This document shows, in pieces, positions 7,208 to 14,990 of a DNA stretch of 39,215 nucleotides; position 1 is the first letter of the stretch; the number at the start of each line of letters is the position of its first letter. Where the stretch lies: positions 1-39,215 of the forward strand of contig MTEI01000022.1 of assembly GCA_002083775.1 (NCBI GenBank). Reading direction: 5' to 3'. The notes under the pieces are model-generated. The model was not told the DNA's origin. It saw only the letters and a program-made list of their open reading frames with translations, and did not search any database. The position numbers were made by a program, and so were the translations under genes. Source of the stretch: Rhodoferax ferrireducens. Its GTDB lineage: Bacteria; Pseudomonadota; Gammaproteobacteria; Burkholderiales; Burkholderiaceae_C.

Positions 7208-9142
7208 ATGAATACCCTGACCGATCTCGCCAAACAGACACCAGGTAATCCCCCTGAAACGCTTCGCAACGGCACACCCAGCTGCCAGGAACCCTATCTG
7301 AACGTCATCGGGCAGCTGCAGCAATTGCGCCAGGCCATGCTGGCGAGTGAAGCCGACCTGCAAAGCGAGCTGACCAGGGTGCAGCCCAGCTACCAGGCCA
7401 GCGCTCGCAATCTGGTGCACTACCTGAGCCTGCGCAGCGTGGACTTGCGGCCCCTGCAAGAGCAATTGGCGCAATTGGGTCTGTCGTCTCTGGGGCGCGC
7501 TGAGTCGGATGTGTTGGCGAACCTTGACAAAGTGCTCTGCATTTTGGAGCACCTGGTTCAGCCTGCGCCAGACAAACTGGCACGGCTGCAACCCCCCGGG
7601 CCATCGGGTCACGCAGGGCTGTCAAAGGCACACACGACAGACTTGCTGGGCCCACAACGCGATGGACGTGCCACCCGCATCATGGTCACGCTCGCCAAAG
7701 AGGCAGCCACAAATGTGTCTCTGGTCCAAGACCTGGTAAATGCTGGCATGGACATCGCCCGCATCAACTGCGCCCATGACAGCCCGGCGGACTGGCTGAA
7801 CATGGCAGCCCATGTGCGCCGCGCAGCCCAGGCTGCGCAGCGCCCGGTCAAAATCCTGGTCGATCTGGGTGGCCCCAAAATTCGCACGGGTGAGGTGGCG
7901 TACCGCACGCCGGTGTTGAAGCTAAAGCCGGTCAAGGACCATTTGGGACGTGTTGTCAGGGCAGCGCGCCTGCAGTTGCGCCCGATCCACAGCACCACGA
8001 TGGTGCCGGGTGTGGACGCCAGCGTGGGCGTGTGGGACCTGTGGCTGGAGCGGCTCAAATCTGGCATGAGCCTGGATTTTGTCGACGCGCGCGGGGCCAA
8101 GCGGCATTTGCAAGTGATCAAACGCGATGATCAGGGCGCCATTGCAGAATGCCCGCAAACCGCCTACCTGACACCCGAGACCGTGTTGACGTTGGGCGGC
8201 GTCACCGGCAAAAAGAAGCACTCCACGCTGGTTTGCCAGATAGAGAGCCAGCCTGGCGCATTGCACCTGAACCAGGGCGACGTGCTGATGCTGACCAAGC
8301 CCCATGCAGATGGCGCCGCCGGCTGGCCGTTGGAAGAAGCTGAGTCCAGCCGTGGCGACGGGTTGCAGATTTCATGCACCCTGCCCCAAGTGATTGACCA
8401 GGTCAAGGAGGGCGAGCGCATCTGGTTCGACGATGGCCGCATTGGTGGCGTGATCCGCCAGAAACACCCGGACTGCCTCGTGATTGACATCACCCAAGCG
8501 CGTGAAAGCGGCGAGAAGCTGGCGGGCGACAAAGGCATCAACCTGCCCGACAGCCAGCTGGATTTGCCACCCCTGACCCCCAAAGACCTGGAAGACCTGG
8601 CCGTGATGGCGCCCTATGCCGATATGGTGGGCCTGTCGTTTGTGCACAAGCCAAGTGATGTGGCCCTGCTGCGCGCCAAGCTGGCCGAACTGGGTCGGCC
8701 AGACATGGGCATTTTGCTGAAGATCGAGACCTTGCAAGGCTTCGAGAACCTGCCCGCCCTGATGCTGGCGGCCATGGAAGCGCGTGCGGCGGGCGTGATG
8801 ATTGCCCGAGGCGATTTGGCGGTGGAATGCGGCTATGAGCGGTTGGCAGAGGTTCAGGAAGAAATTCTCTGGTGCACCGAAGCCGCTCACATGCCCGTGA
8901 TCTGGGCCACACAAGTGCTTGAATCGATGGTCAAAACCGGGCTGCCCTCACGCGCCGAGATTTCAGACGCCGGGCTTGGTGTACGGGCCGAGTGCGTCAT
9001 GCTCAACAAGGGACCATTCATCACCCAGGCCATCGCCACGCTGGACGACATCTTGCAGCGCATGGGCGCTCACCAGACGAAGAAGCGCCCGCTGCTGCGC
9101 GCCTTGCGCGCTTGGGCGCACGCCCCGACTCTGGCATCCTGA
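7208..9142 (+). CDS. Atypical pyruvate kinase-like protein
   Basis: A 644-residue protein. The first 155 residues are a Gln/Leu-rich helical region with no pyruvate kinase counterpart. The kinase barrel then starts at TRIMVTLAKEAAT (156-168), with GMDIARINCAH, VDLGGPKIRTG, a long beta-rich B-domain region, the active-site LLKIET around K505, VMIARGDLAVE around 531, and ATQVLESMVKTGLPSRAEISDA, all classic pyruvate kinase motifs. It ends at KRPLLRALRAW without the C-terminal regulatory domain (about 120 residues) of classical enzymes. The catalytic residues suggest phosphotransfer between phosphoenolpyruvate and a nucleotide or a related reaction, but loss of the allosteric domain and the new N-terminus imply different control. 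It is a single-gene unit on the plus strand. Confidence 0.85.
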   Translation: MNTLTDLAKQTPGNPPETLRNGTPSCQEPYLNVIGQLQQLRQAMLASEADLQSELTRVQPSYQASARNLVHYLSLRSVDLRPLQEQLAQLGLSSLGRAESDVLANLDKVLCILEHLVQPAPDKLARLQPPGPSGHAGLSKAHTTDLLGPQRDGRATRIMVTLAKEAATNVSLVQDLVNAGMDIARINCAHDSPADWLNMAAHVRRAAQAAQRPVKILVDLGGPKIRTGEVAYRTPVLKLKPVKDHLGRVVRAARLQLRPIHSTTMVPGVDASVGVWDLWLERLKSGMSLDFVDARGAKRHLQVIKRDDQGAIAECPQTAYLTPETVLTLGGVTGKKKHSTLVCQIESQPGALHLNQGDVLMLTKPHADGAAGWPLEEAESSRGDGLQISCTLPQVIDQVKEGERIWFDDGRIGGVIRQKHPDCLVIDITQARESGEKLAGDKGINLPDSQLDLPPLTPKDLEDLAVMAPYADMVGLSFVHKPSDVALLRAKLAELGRPDMGILLKIETLQGFENLPALMLAAMEARAAGVMIARGDLAVECGYERLAEVQEEILWCTEAAHMPVIWATQVLESMVKTGLPSRAEISDAGLGVRAECVMLNKGPFITQAIATLDDILQRMGAHQTKKRPLLRALRAWAHAPTLAS

Positions 9143-9182
9143 GCGCCTTTGGGGCTAAAAGCCGAATTGTTTTGCTTATAAG

Positions 9183-9240
9183 CTTTTTAGGCTTCTAGCC
9201 CATATATATAAAGGGGTAATAGCTACTATTTATATAGTAG
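9183..9240 (-). repeat. Copy A of the dispersed AT-rich palindromic element
   Basis: Read on the minus strand it gives TAGCTATT, a variable centre, then ATATGGGCTAGAAGCC and an A-rich tail. It lies between the pyruvate kinase-like stop and the converging TRAP permease stop. It matches copies B, D and E in arm sequence and size but is more diverged. Confidence 0.6.
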
Positions 9241-9262
9241 ATACCGCTTGGCGTTTGGGTGT

Positions 9263-11122
9263 CTACGAACCGGCCAGCCAGCGCGGCAGGCCCGTTGACA
9301 GCAGTGGCACCCATGAAATAACCAGCGTGCCCAAGAAAATTGCCGCCACCGCAGGCAACACCGAGCGTGCCACATAGCGCAGGGGCTTGCCAAACATGGC
9401 TGACGCAAAGTACAGGTTCATGCCAGCCGGGGGCGCAAGAAAACCCATCTCCATGTTCGCCAAAAAGATGATGCCAAAGTGCACCGGGTCAATACCATAG
9501 CTCAGTGCCACCGGCAGCAGCAGCGGCACCAGAAACACGATGGCGGCGTAAATTTCCATCAGCGAACCGGCAGCGAGCAAAAACACATTGAGCGCCAGCA
9601 GAAACAAGTATTTGTCGGGAATGACACCCTGCACCCAGTCGATGGCATCGTTGGGCAAACCGCTGTCCACCAGGTAATTGGTCAGGCCCAGCGCCATGCC
9701 CAGGATCAGCATCACCCCGCCTATCACCTGGGTGCAGTCGCTCAAAGCCTGCCCCATCGTGCGCCAGCTCAACTCCCGGTGCGCCAGGGATTGCGTGGCA
9801 ATGGCGTAGGCAGCGGTGAGGGCTGCGCTTTCCATGGGTGTAGCTAAACCACTCACCAGCGAACCGATGGCAATCACCGGTGCCAGAATCTCCCACTTGG
9901 CAGCCCAAATAGCCCGGAGAACGCCACGTGCAGCTCGTTTTTGCGGAGCGCTCAGCCTTTGAGTGGCCACCGGTGCAGCCATGCTTACCAAGCCGGAGCG
10001 CCGTAGATAGCCCCCAAAAAGTAGCAGAAAACCCACCATCACCATTGCCGGTACCAGTCCGGCCAGGAACATGGTGTTGATCGGCACTCGGGCAATGATG
10101 GCGTACATGATCAGCGGCACCGAGGGCGCCAGCAGCACACCTAAAGCGCTGGCACTGGTCACCAGGCTGATGCCGCGCTGCTCGGGCAGCCCGGCGTTGC
10201 GCAGCAACGGCAACAGCAGGCCACCCAAGGCCAAAATCGTCACACCGCTGCCGCCAGTGAATGCGGTAAAGAACGAGCACAGCACCGCTGCAGCCACCAC
10301 CGTGCCGGCAACACCGCCGCCAAACAACGCCATGAACACCGCACCCAGGCGCGCCGCCGCGCCGGTGCGGGCAAATACCAGGCCCGCCAGTGTGAACAGC
10401 GGCAAGGCTGGCAGCGAGGCGTTCACAGTGATCTGGTAATGCGAGAGCGCCACGGAGGCCAGTGGTTGCCCGTCTTGCCAGAACAGTGCCAGTGCCAACC
10501 CACCCAGCCCGATAAAAATCGGCGCACCCGCCAGCAGCGCTGCCACCAGCCAAAGCGCGGCTGGCCACAGCGGCAGTTCGTTGCCGTCAAATGTGCTGCC
10601 CAGCCAGAAACCCAAACCTGGCAGAGCCAAAGCACACAAGAGCTTGAGCCCGACCGACTCAAAGCAGCGTGCCCCCAGTTTGAGCCCCAGCAAGCCAAAC
10701 CCCACGGGCATGAGCGCCTGCACCCACCAAGTGGGCAGGCCATAGGCCAGGTCGTGCGCCACCGCCATTTCCGTCGCCACAAAGCGCCAACTTGCCATCG
10801 CCAGCATCCCGCATACCAGCGCTGCACTGCCCTGGGCAAAGGCTTTGATGCCGATCTGCAACCGCACGCCGCCCACACTGGCCAAACCATTTCCGAGACT
10901 GCTCAGATGCCCGTGGCGCTCTGCTGCCACCGCGCCCAGCATGGCAAGCGCCAGGCCCAAGTGTTGCACCAGCACAGGCGCGTTGTCCACACCACGCCCC
11001 AGCAGCGGGCGCAGCACGATTTCAATGAGCGGAATCAGCACCATCAGCGCCAGGGCCGATGACGACAGCACTTCGTCAAAGCGTTGCAGACCCGCCTGGC
11101 GAACCTTGTCCAGAATCAGCAC
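9263..11122 (-). CDS. TRAP transporter fused small/large permease (DctQM)
   Basis: A 619-residue membrane protein fusing the four-helix DctQ domain (about residues 1-180) to the DctM large permease. DctM is recognised by PALPLFTLAGLVFARTGAA, GGSGVTILALGGLLLPLL, APSVPLIMYAIIARVPINTMFLAGLVPA and, near the end, FGIIFLANMEMGFLAPPAGMNLY. It drives Na+-coupled uptake of a substrate delivered by the periplasmic receptor encoded 2 bp upstream. QM fusions together with a TatT lipoprotein are seen in the TRAP subtype first described in Treponema pallidum. The substrate is not predictable from the sequence. Confidence 0.93.
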   Translation of the reverse strand: MLILDKVRQAGLQRFDEVLSSSALALMVLIPLIEIVLRPLLGRGVDNAPVLVQHLGLALAMLGAVAAERHGHLSSLGNGLASVGGVRLQIGIKAFAQGSAALVCGMLAMASWRFVATEMAVAHDLAYGLPTWWVQALMPVGFGLLGLKLGARCFESVGLKLLCALALPGLGFWLGSTFDGNELPLWPAALWLVAALLAGAPIFIGLGGLALALFWQDGQPLASVALSHYQITVNASLPALPLFTLAGLVFARTGAAARLGAVFMALFGGGVAGTVVAAAVLCSFFTAFTGGSGVTILALGGLLLPLLRNAGLPEQRGISLVTSASALGVLLAPSVPLIMYAIIARVPINTMFLAGLVPAMVMVGFLLLFGGYLRRSGLVSMAAPVATQRLSAPQKRAARGVLRAIWAAKWEILAPVIAIGSLVSGLATPMESAALTAAYAIATQSLAHRELSWRTMGQALSDCTQVIGGVMLILGMALGLTNYLVDSGLPNDAIDWVQGVIPDKYLFLLALNVFLLAAGSLMEIYAAIVFLVPLLLPVALSYGIDPVHFGIIFLANMEMGFLAPPAGMNLYFASAMFGKPLRYVARSVLPAVAAIFLGTLVISWVPLLSTGLPRWLAGS

Positions 11123-11124
11123 CG

Positions 11125-12156
11125 TTAGCGGCCTGCGATGGCGCGAAAGGCTTTGAGGTGGGTGAACACCTCGTCAAACGTCTCGGCGGGTACCATGTGG
11201 CCGCGAATACGCGGGTACAGCTTGTCGGCCAGGGCGCTCCACTCTTTCATCTGCTCGAGGTTGGGCTTGTTCACCACCAGTCCACGCTGTTTCATGGCAG
11301 CCACTGCTTCGTCCACCTCCTGGCGAGCCTGGGTGCGCATGGCCAGCCCGGCCTGTTCGCCTGCGTTGCGAAGGGCTTGCTGGGCCACCGGGCTCATGTC
11401 GTCCCAGGCTTTGCGGGTGACCACCAGCGCGCCGACGATGGGCGCCCAGTTGATCTCCAGCATGTTCGGTGCGGTGTTGTAGATCTGGCTGGCCAGGGCA
11501 AAGTAAGGGGTGGAGGGCACCACCGAAATCATGCCGGTCTGAATCGCCGGGAGGATGTCGCTGGTTTCCAGCGGCACCGGCGTGTAGCCCAAGCTTTTCA
11601 TGATCTCTTGTTGCTCGGATTCGGCACCCCAGGCAAAAAACTTCATCTTCAGGTAATCAGCAGGTCTGAAAGCGGGCTCTTTGGAGAAAAACCGTACCCA
11701 GCCCGAGTCACCCCAGGCCAGCACCACAAAGCCTTTGTCAAAAAACTTCTTTTCCATGGATGCGCGCATCTTCTCGCGCACATAGTCCACCTCTTCCCAG
11801 CTTTTGAACAACAAAGGCAAGTTTTGCAAGGCCGCAATGGACGGCTCAATCTCGCGCAGCCCAACCACCGAGATCAGTGCGCCTTGCAGCTGACCGATGC
11901 GCATGCGCCGCGCCAGTTCCGCCTCGCCACCTTGGCTGCCATCTGGGTAAATAAGGTATTTTGCGTCCCCACCCTGCGCATCGCGCCAGGCTTCACCCAC
12001 CGCTTGCAGTTGGCGGTGGTACAGGGAGTTTTTGGGCGCCAGGGTGCCAATACGCAATGACTTGGTGGCAGCCTGCGCGCTCAAAGCGTTGGCAGCCAGG
12101 CAAGCCACCACGCCAAGGCACAGGGCGTGTCGTTTTAGTTTTGAAAAGTTCATCAT
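11125..12156 (-). CDS. TRAP transporter substrate-binding protein (DctP/TatP type)
   Basis: A 343-residue periplasmic protein with an N-terminal signal peptide (charged MMNFSKLKRH, hydrophobic core, cleavage near ALSAQA). The mature part starts with LRIGTLAPKNSLYHRQ and has the DctP-family features YPDGSQGGEAELARRMRIGQLQGALIS and PLETSDILPAIQTGMISVVPSTPYFAL. The conserved receptor arginine that usually contacts a carboxylate could not be assigned with confidence, in keeping with the TatP branch, which is thought to carry more hydrophobic ligands. Its stop is 2 bp from the permease start and its own start is 8 bp from the TatT stop, so the three genes form one operon. Confidence 0.92.
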   Translation of the reverse strand: MMNFSKLKRHALCLGVVACLAANALSAQAATKSLRIGTLAPKNSLYHRQLQAVGEAWRDAQGGDAKYLIYPDGSQGGEAELARRMRIGQLQGALISVVGLREIEPSIAALQNLPLLFKSWEEVDYVREKMRASMEKKFFDKGFVVLAWGDSGWVRFFSKEPAFRPADYLKMKFFAWGAESEQQEIMKSLGYTPVPLETSDILPAIQTGMISVVPSTPYFALASQIYNTAPNMLEINWAPIVGALVVTRKAWDDMSPVAQQALRNAGEQAGLAMRTQARQEVDEAVAAMKQRGLVVNKPNLEQMKEWSALADKLYPRIRGHMVPAETFDEVFTHLKAFRAIAGR

Positions 12157-12164
12157 GCTGAAAG

Positions 12165-13043
12165 CTAAAAAAGATCGTCTGCGGTTTCCAGTAGCCAGAG
12201 CGCGCGCTCGCGCATCACGTTGTTGGACAAATCCGGGGCGGCAGCGCTGGCTGCCAGCGCCTGCTGGAGCAGCGCCTCAAACGCTGTGCGATCACCGGCG
12301 GGCAAGGCCAGCGCCTCGGCCTTGACAACAAAAACTGCCGCACTTTTGTCGCGCCCCAAAACCATGGCCTCGTCGAAATAGCTGGCTGCCAATTGCGCTG
12401 AGCCACCAGGGCGGGCGGCCTCAAAGCTGCCCATCAGGCTAGCCAAGGCGCCTTGCCCATGTTTTGGCGCCGCCTCGTAGGCCAGCTGCGCCAGGCGCAT
12501 GGCCAGCGGCAGGTCAGCCACCACATGGGGCTGGTCCTTGGACAAGGCTATCTGTGCGCCCCAGGCGGCGGCCGCCCAGTAGGCCAACTCAACCTGCTCG
12601 GGCATGATGCGCAGCCCATTGGCTGCAGCGGGGCCGGCCAGCGCCTTGGCAAAGCCGGGGGTTTGATGTGCCAACGCTGTCATGGCATGGCGCTGCGCAC
12701 GCTGGTAAAGCCGGGCGGCACGCTGGCGCAGTTTTTGAGCCGCCTGGGCGTCTTTGGTGTCCAGGCGATCCGCTTCAAACTGCACAAACGCGTACGCGTA
12801 TTGAGTAAAGCCAGAGGCCACCGCTGCGGCCAGTGGCAGATTGCCCGGTGTTTCGCGCAGCACCGACTCGGAGAGTTTCAGGTAGAAGGCACTGGCCTCG
12901 CGTGCCAATACCAGGTCGTCTTCGGCAGCACCGCCCTGCGTGGCCAGCGCACTTGCAGCTTCCTGAAGAATGAGCTGACGCGGCGAACAGGCCACCACGG
13001 CCATCAGCAGCGCCAGCAGACCAAAACGAAAAGCCAGCTTCAG
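12165..13043 (-). CDS. TatT-like TRAP-associated lipoprotein (TPR fold)
   Basis: The recognisable protein has the CSPRQLILQEAASALATQGG start and helical repeats (FYLKLSESVLRETPGNLPLAAAVASGFTQYAYAFVQ...) of TRAP-associated TatT, which forms a complex with the periplasmic receptor. The first ATG (13004) leaves only MAVVAC before the mature Cys, too short for a signal peptide. Reading upstream in frame gives LLKLAFRFGLLALLMAVVAC, a good lipoprotein signal with a VVAC lipobox. No ATG, GTG or TTG exists in frame between 13007 and the stop at 13107-13109, so I place the start at CTG 13043, which overlaps the stop of the preceding 38-codon ORF as CTGA. A reference annotation may use 13004. Confidence 0.75.
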   Translation of the reverse strand: MKLAFRFGLLALLMAVVACSPRQLILQEAASALATQGGAAEDDLVLAREASAFYLKLSESVLRETPGNLPLAAAVASGFTQYAYAFVQFEADRLDTKDAQAAQKLRQRAARLYQRAQRHAMTALAHQTPGFAKALAGPAAANGLRIMPEQVELAYWAAAAWGAQIALSKDQPHVVADLPLAMRLAQLAYEAAPKHGQGALASLMGSFEAARPGGSAQLAASYFDEAMVLGRDKSAAVFVVKAEALALPAGDRTAFEALLQQALAASAAAPDLSNNVMRERALWLLETADDLF

Positions 13044-13156
13044 AAGACGCTCACGATCACGTCTTCCACGTGCGCGCTGTCCATCAAGTCGCCCTCCATG
13101 GCCTGCTCAAAAGTGGCGTCCTCGGGTCCGGATCTTGTGTCAGTGATGGGGTTCAT
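13040..13156 (-). CDS. Small ORF (38 residues) upstream of tatT-like gene
   Basis: ATG 13156 to TGA 13042-13040 encodes an acidic peptide starting MNPITDTRSGPEDATFEQAM and ending VEDVIVSVF. It overlaps the proposed CTG start of the TatT-like gene by four bases (CTGA), so it could serve as a leader that couples translation into the lipoprotein gene. There is only a weak purine stretch (GCGAGA) before its start. I do not recognise it; it may be a real small protein or simply a translated leader. Confidence 0.4.
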   Translation of the reverse strand: MNPITDTRSGPEDATFEQAMEGDLMDSAHVEDVIVSVF

Positions 13157-13173
13157 GGTGTTCTCGCGGTTTG

Positions 13174-13185
13174 GCCGACGTCGGC
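13174..13185. promoter_or_regulatory. 12-bp perfect palindrome upstream of the TRAP operon
   Basis: GCCGACGTCGGC lies 18 bp before the start of the 38-codon ORF at the head of the TRAP operon. Position and symmetry suit an operator, but no cognate regulator is adjacent and GC-rich palindromes arise by chance. Confidence 0.25.
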
Positions 13186-13275
13186 AACTTACCAACTTGG
13201 GAAAGTATGCGTGGCTGACGTGAAATATTCATGACAAGGCGATGGCAAAACGCCGACATGGTCTGTGGTCAGCGA

Positions 13276-14106
13276 TCAATGCGCCGTCAGGAAGTGAGAC
13301 AAAATCAACGAAGCGTCCAGCGTAAACGCATTGTTTTCCAGCTGCAGCTTCAGCTCAAGGGGCTCCAGCAAGGCGAATTGCGCCACTTCGCCATCTTGGT
13401 TGCAGGGCGTGAGCCATTCGGGAATCACACCAGAGAACCAGTCAATCTGTTCGTCCACATAGCCCGCCCCACCATCTATCACATTGGGGTGGCGAATGCT
13501 GACGCGCCCCCCAGCACGCAACTGCTGAACCTGATGGAGCTCTATACCTGCTTCCTCCCAGGTTTCCCGCACCAGGGCCATGGTCAAGTTGTCTGAAACA
13601 GGCACCAGCCCGCCAACCAGGGTGTCCCACAAGCCGGGGTCAATCGCTTTGGCGGGAGACCGCTGCTGAACCCAGATACAGCCACTTGCGGTGTAACCAA
13701 CCAAATGAACCGCCTGGGTCGCGATTCCAAGCAGGCGCGCGAGCCCGCGCTCGACACTTGCGACATGCTGACCCACAGAATTGAACACCGCCAGTTGTTC
13801 GTTGCGCCACTGTTCGCGGACGCAGCCAATGTTGAAGTCACGGCAGACTTGGGCGATGTGATTCAGGGCTTGCGTCCCGTCGCCAGTGATTTGCCAACAG
13901 CTGGTATCACAGCCGTGCGCCATCACAAAAGCCTCTGTGCGCAGATGCTGCCCCGCAGAAACAATCTGTTGCAAGCGCGCAGGCTCAACTGAGCCTATGC
14001 GCTGCCCGTTCAGCAACAAGTCGTGTCTGGGGCGCAAGGGCGGGCAACTGGCCTGGGCGCGCAGGGTATCGAGCCAAAGCGGGTTAAAACAGACTGGCTT
14101 CATCAC
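13276..14106 (-). CDS. NUDIX hydrolase with N-terminal DUF4743 domain
   Basis: A 276-residue protein. Residues up to about 115 match the DUF4743 domain found in front of NUDIX domains related to thiamin pyrophosphokinase-associated hydrolases. The NUDIX box is GGLVPVSDNLTMALVRETWEEAGIE. The usual motif is G-x5-E-x7-R-E-U-x-E-E-x-G-U; here the first glutamate is replaced by aspartate (S-D-N), while the metal-binding RETWEE is intact. It would hydrolyse a nucleoside diphosphate linked to another moiety, with unknown specificity. It lies 44 bp after phnX on the same strand, so it may be read through from the phosphonate operon, but a functional link is not evident. Confidence 0.85.
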   Translation of the reverse strand: MMKPVCFNPLWLDTLRAQASCPPLRPRHDLLLNGQRIGSVEPARLQQIVSAGQHLRTEAFVMAHGCDTSCWQITGDGTQALNHIAQVCRDFNIGCVREQWRNEQLAVFNSVGQHVASVERGLARLLGIATQAVHLVGYTASGCIWVQQRSPAKAIDPGLWDTLVGGLVPVSDNLTMALVRETWEEAGIELHQVQQLRAGGRVSIRHPNVIDGGAGYVDEQIDWFSGVIPEWLTPCNQDGEVAQFALLEPLELKLQLENNAFTLDASLILSHFLTAH

Positions 14107-14150
14107 TTTGTCGTTTTGCGTGCCGGGCAGCTGATGCCCCTTCCCGGCAC

Positions 14151-14963
14151 TCAGGGGCGCTCACCGAGCTTCAATCGGGTGTTGATCTTTTCCAGAACCG
14201 GCAACAAATCTGCCACGCTATCAATGACATAGTGTGCGCCTGCGGTGGTGAACTCTGAGGTGACCCTGGACCTGATGGCTTCAAGTTGATCAGCCGACGC
14301 AGCCTCAAACTCGGCCAACGTCAAGCCGGCAGGACTGCCTGAGAGTGCCACCCCAACGGTCCACATACCCGCGTTGATGCCCTCGGCGAGGCCAGGCAAC
14401 GTGTCATCTACCTTGACGCAGTGGGCAACGCTGGCCAATTTCAGATCAAGCACACACTGCAAAGCCATCCAGGGTCCGGGGCGAGCACCGGCAGCCAAAT
14501 CGTCTGCGCACACGACGCAATCGGGGTAATAGCCTCTGGTCGCGGCCACTGAGATCAACTTGGTCATCACCTGGCGTGGGTAGCCCGTCGTTGAACCGAT
14601 CTTCAGTCCGCGTGAGCGAATGCCCTCAATAGCTTCCAATGCGCCAGGAATCAGATCGGCATGGGCACCAACACGCTCCACCTGGAGTGGCAAAAAGGTG
14701 CGATAAATGTGGTCGATGTCACCATGGCTCATGGGCCGCCCAAATTTTGTTTGCCAGCGTGCACCAATGACGGGGTCATTGCCTAGCGCTTCAATGTGTT
14801 GCCATTTGCCAAGCCCCATCGGGCCGCGAGCTTCTGCCAGCGAAAGCTCAAAATCGAAAGCCTGTTTGAACGCATCTACAAAGATCTGGGTGGGCGCGAA
14901 AGAACCAAAGTCGACAATCGTGCCGGCCCAATCAAAAATGACGGCTTCGATGCGTGAGTGCAT
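14151..14963 (-). CDS. phnX: Phosphonoacetaldehyde hydrolase (phosphonatase)
   Basis: A 270-residue HAD-superfamily protein that cleaves phosphonoacetaldehyde to acetaldehyde and phosphate. The nucleophile is D11 in VIFDWAGTIVDFGS, the DxAGT form specific to phosphonatase. The Schiff-base lysine is K53 in RGPMGLGKWQHIEALG, which distinguishes PhnX from ordinary HAD phosphatases. GSTTGYPRQVM and KVDDTLPGLAEGINAGMWTVGV supply the other HAD motifs. It follows phnW and the FAD enzyme in the same direction and is the shared endpoint of the pathway encoded by this cluster. Confidence 0.95.
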   Translation of the reverse strand: MHSRIEAVIFDWAGTIVDFGSFAPTQIFVDAFKQAFDFELSLAEARGPMGLGKWQHIEALGNDPVIGARWQTKFGRPMSHGDIDHIYRTFLPLQVERVGAHADLIPGALEAIEGIRSRGLKIGSTTGYPRQVMTKLISVAATRGYYPDCVVCADDLAAGARPGPWMALQCVLDLKLASVAHCVKVDDTLPGLAEGINAGMWTVGVALSGSPAGLTLAEFEAASADQLEAIRSRVTSEFTTAGAHYVIDSVADLLPVLEKINTRLKLGERP

Positions 14964-14990
14964 GGGTCTATCTCCAAAGTTTCCCGGTGC

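Noticed and set aside
9479..12325. Long plus-strand frames opposite the TRAP genes (e.g. 11059-12060, 10439-11062)
   Set aside because: His/Gln/Arg-rich translations with no family features, antisense to three clear genes; typical GC-rich shadows.
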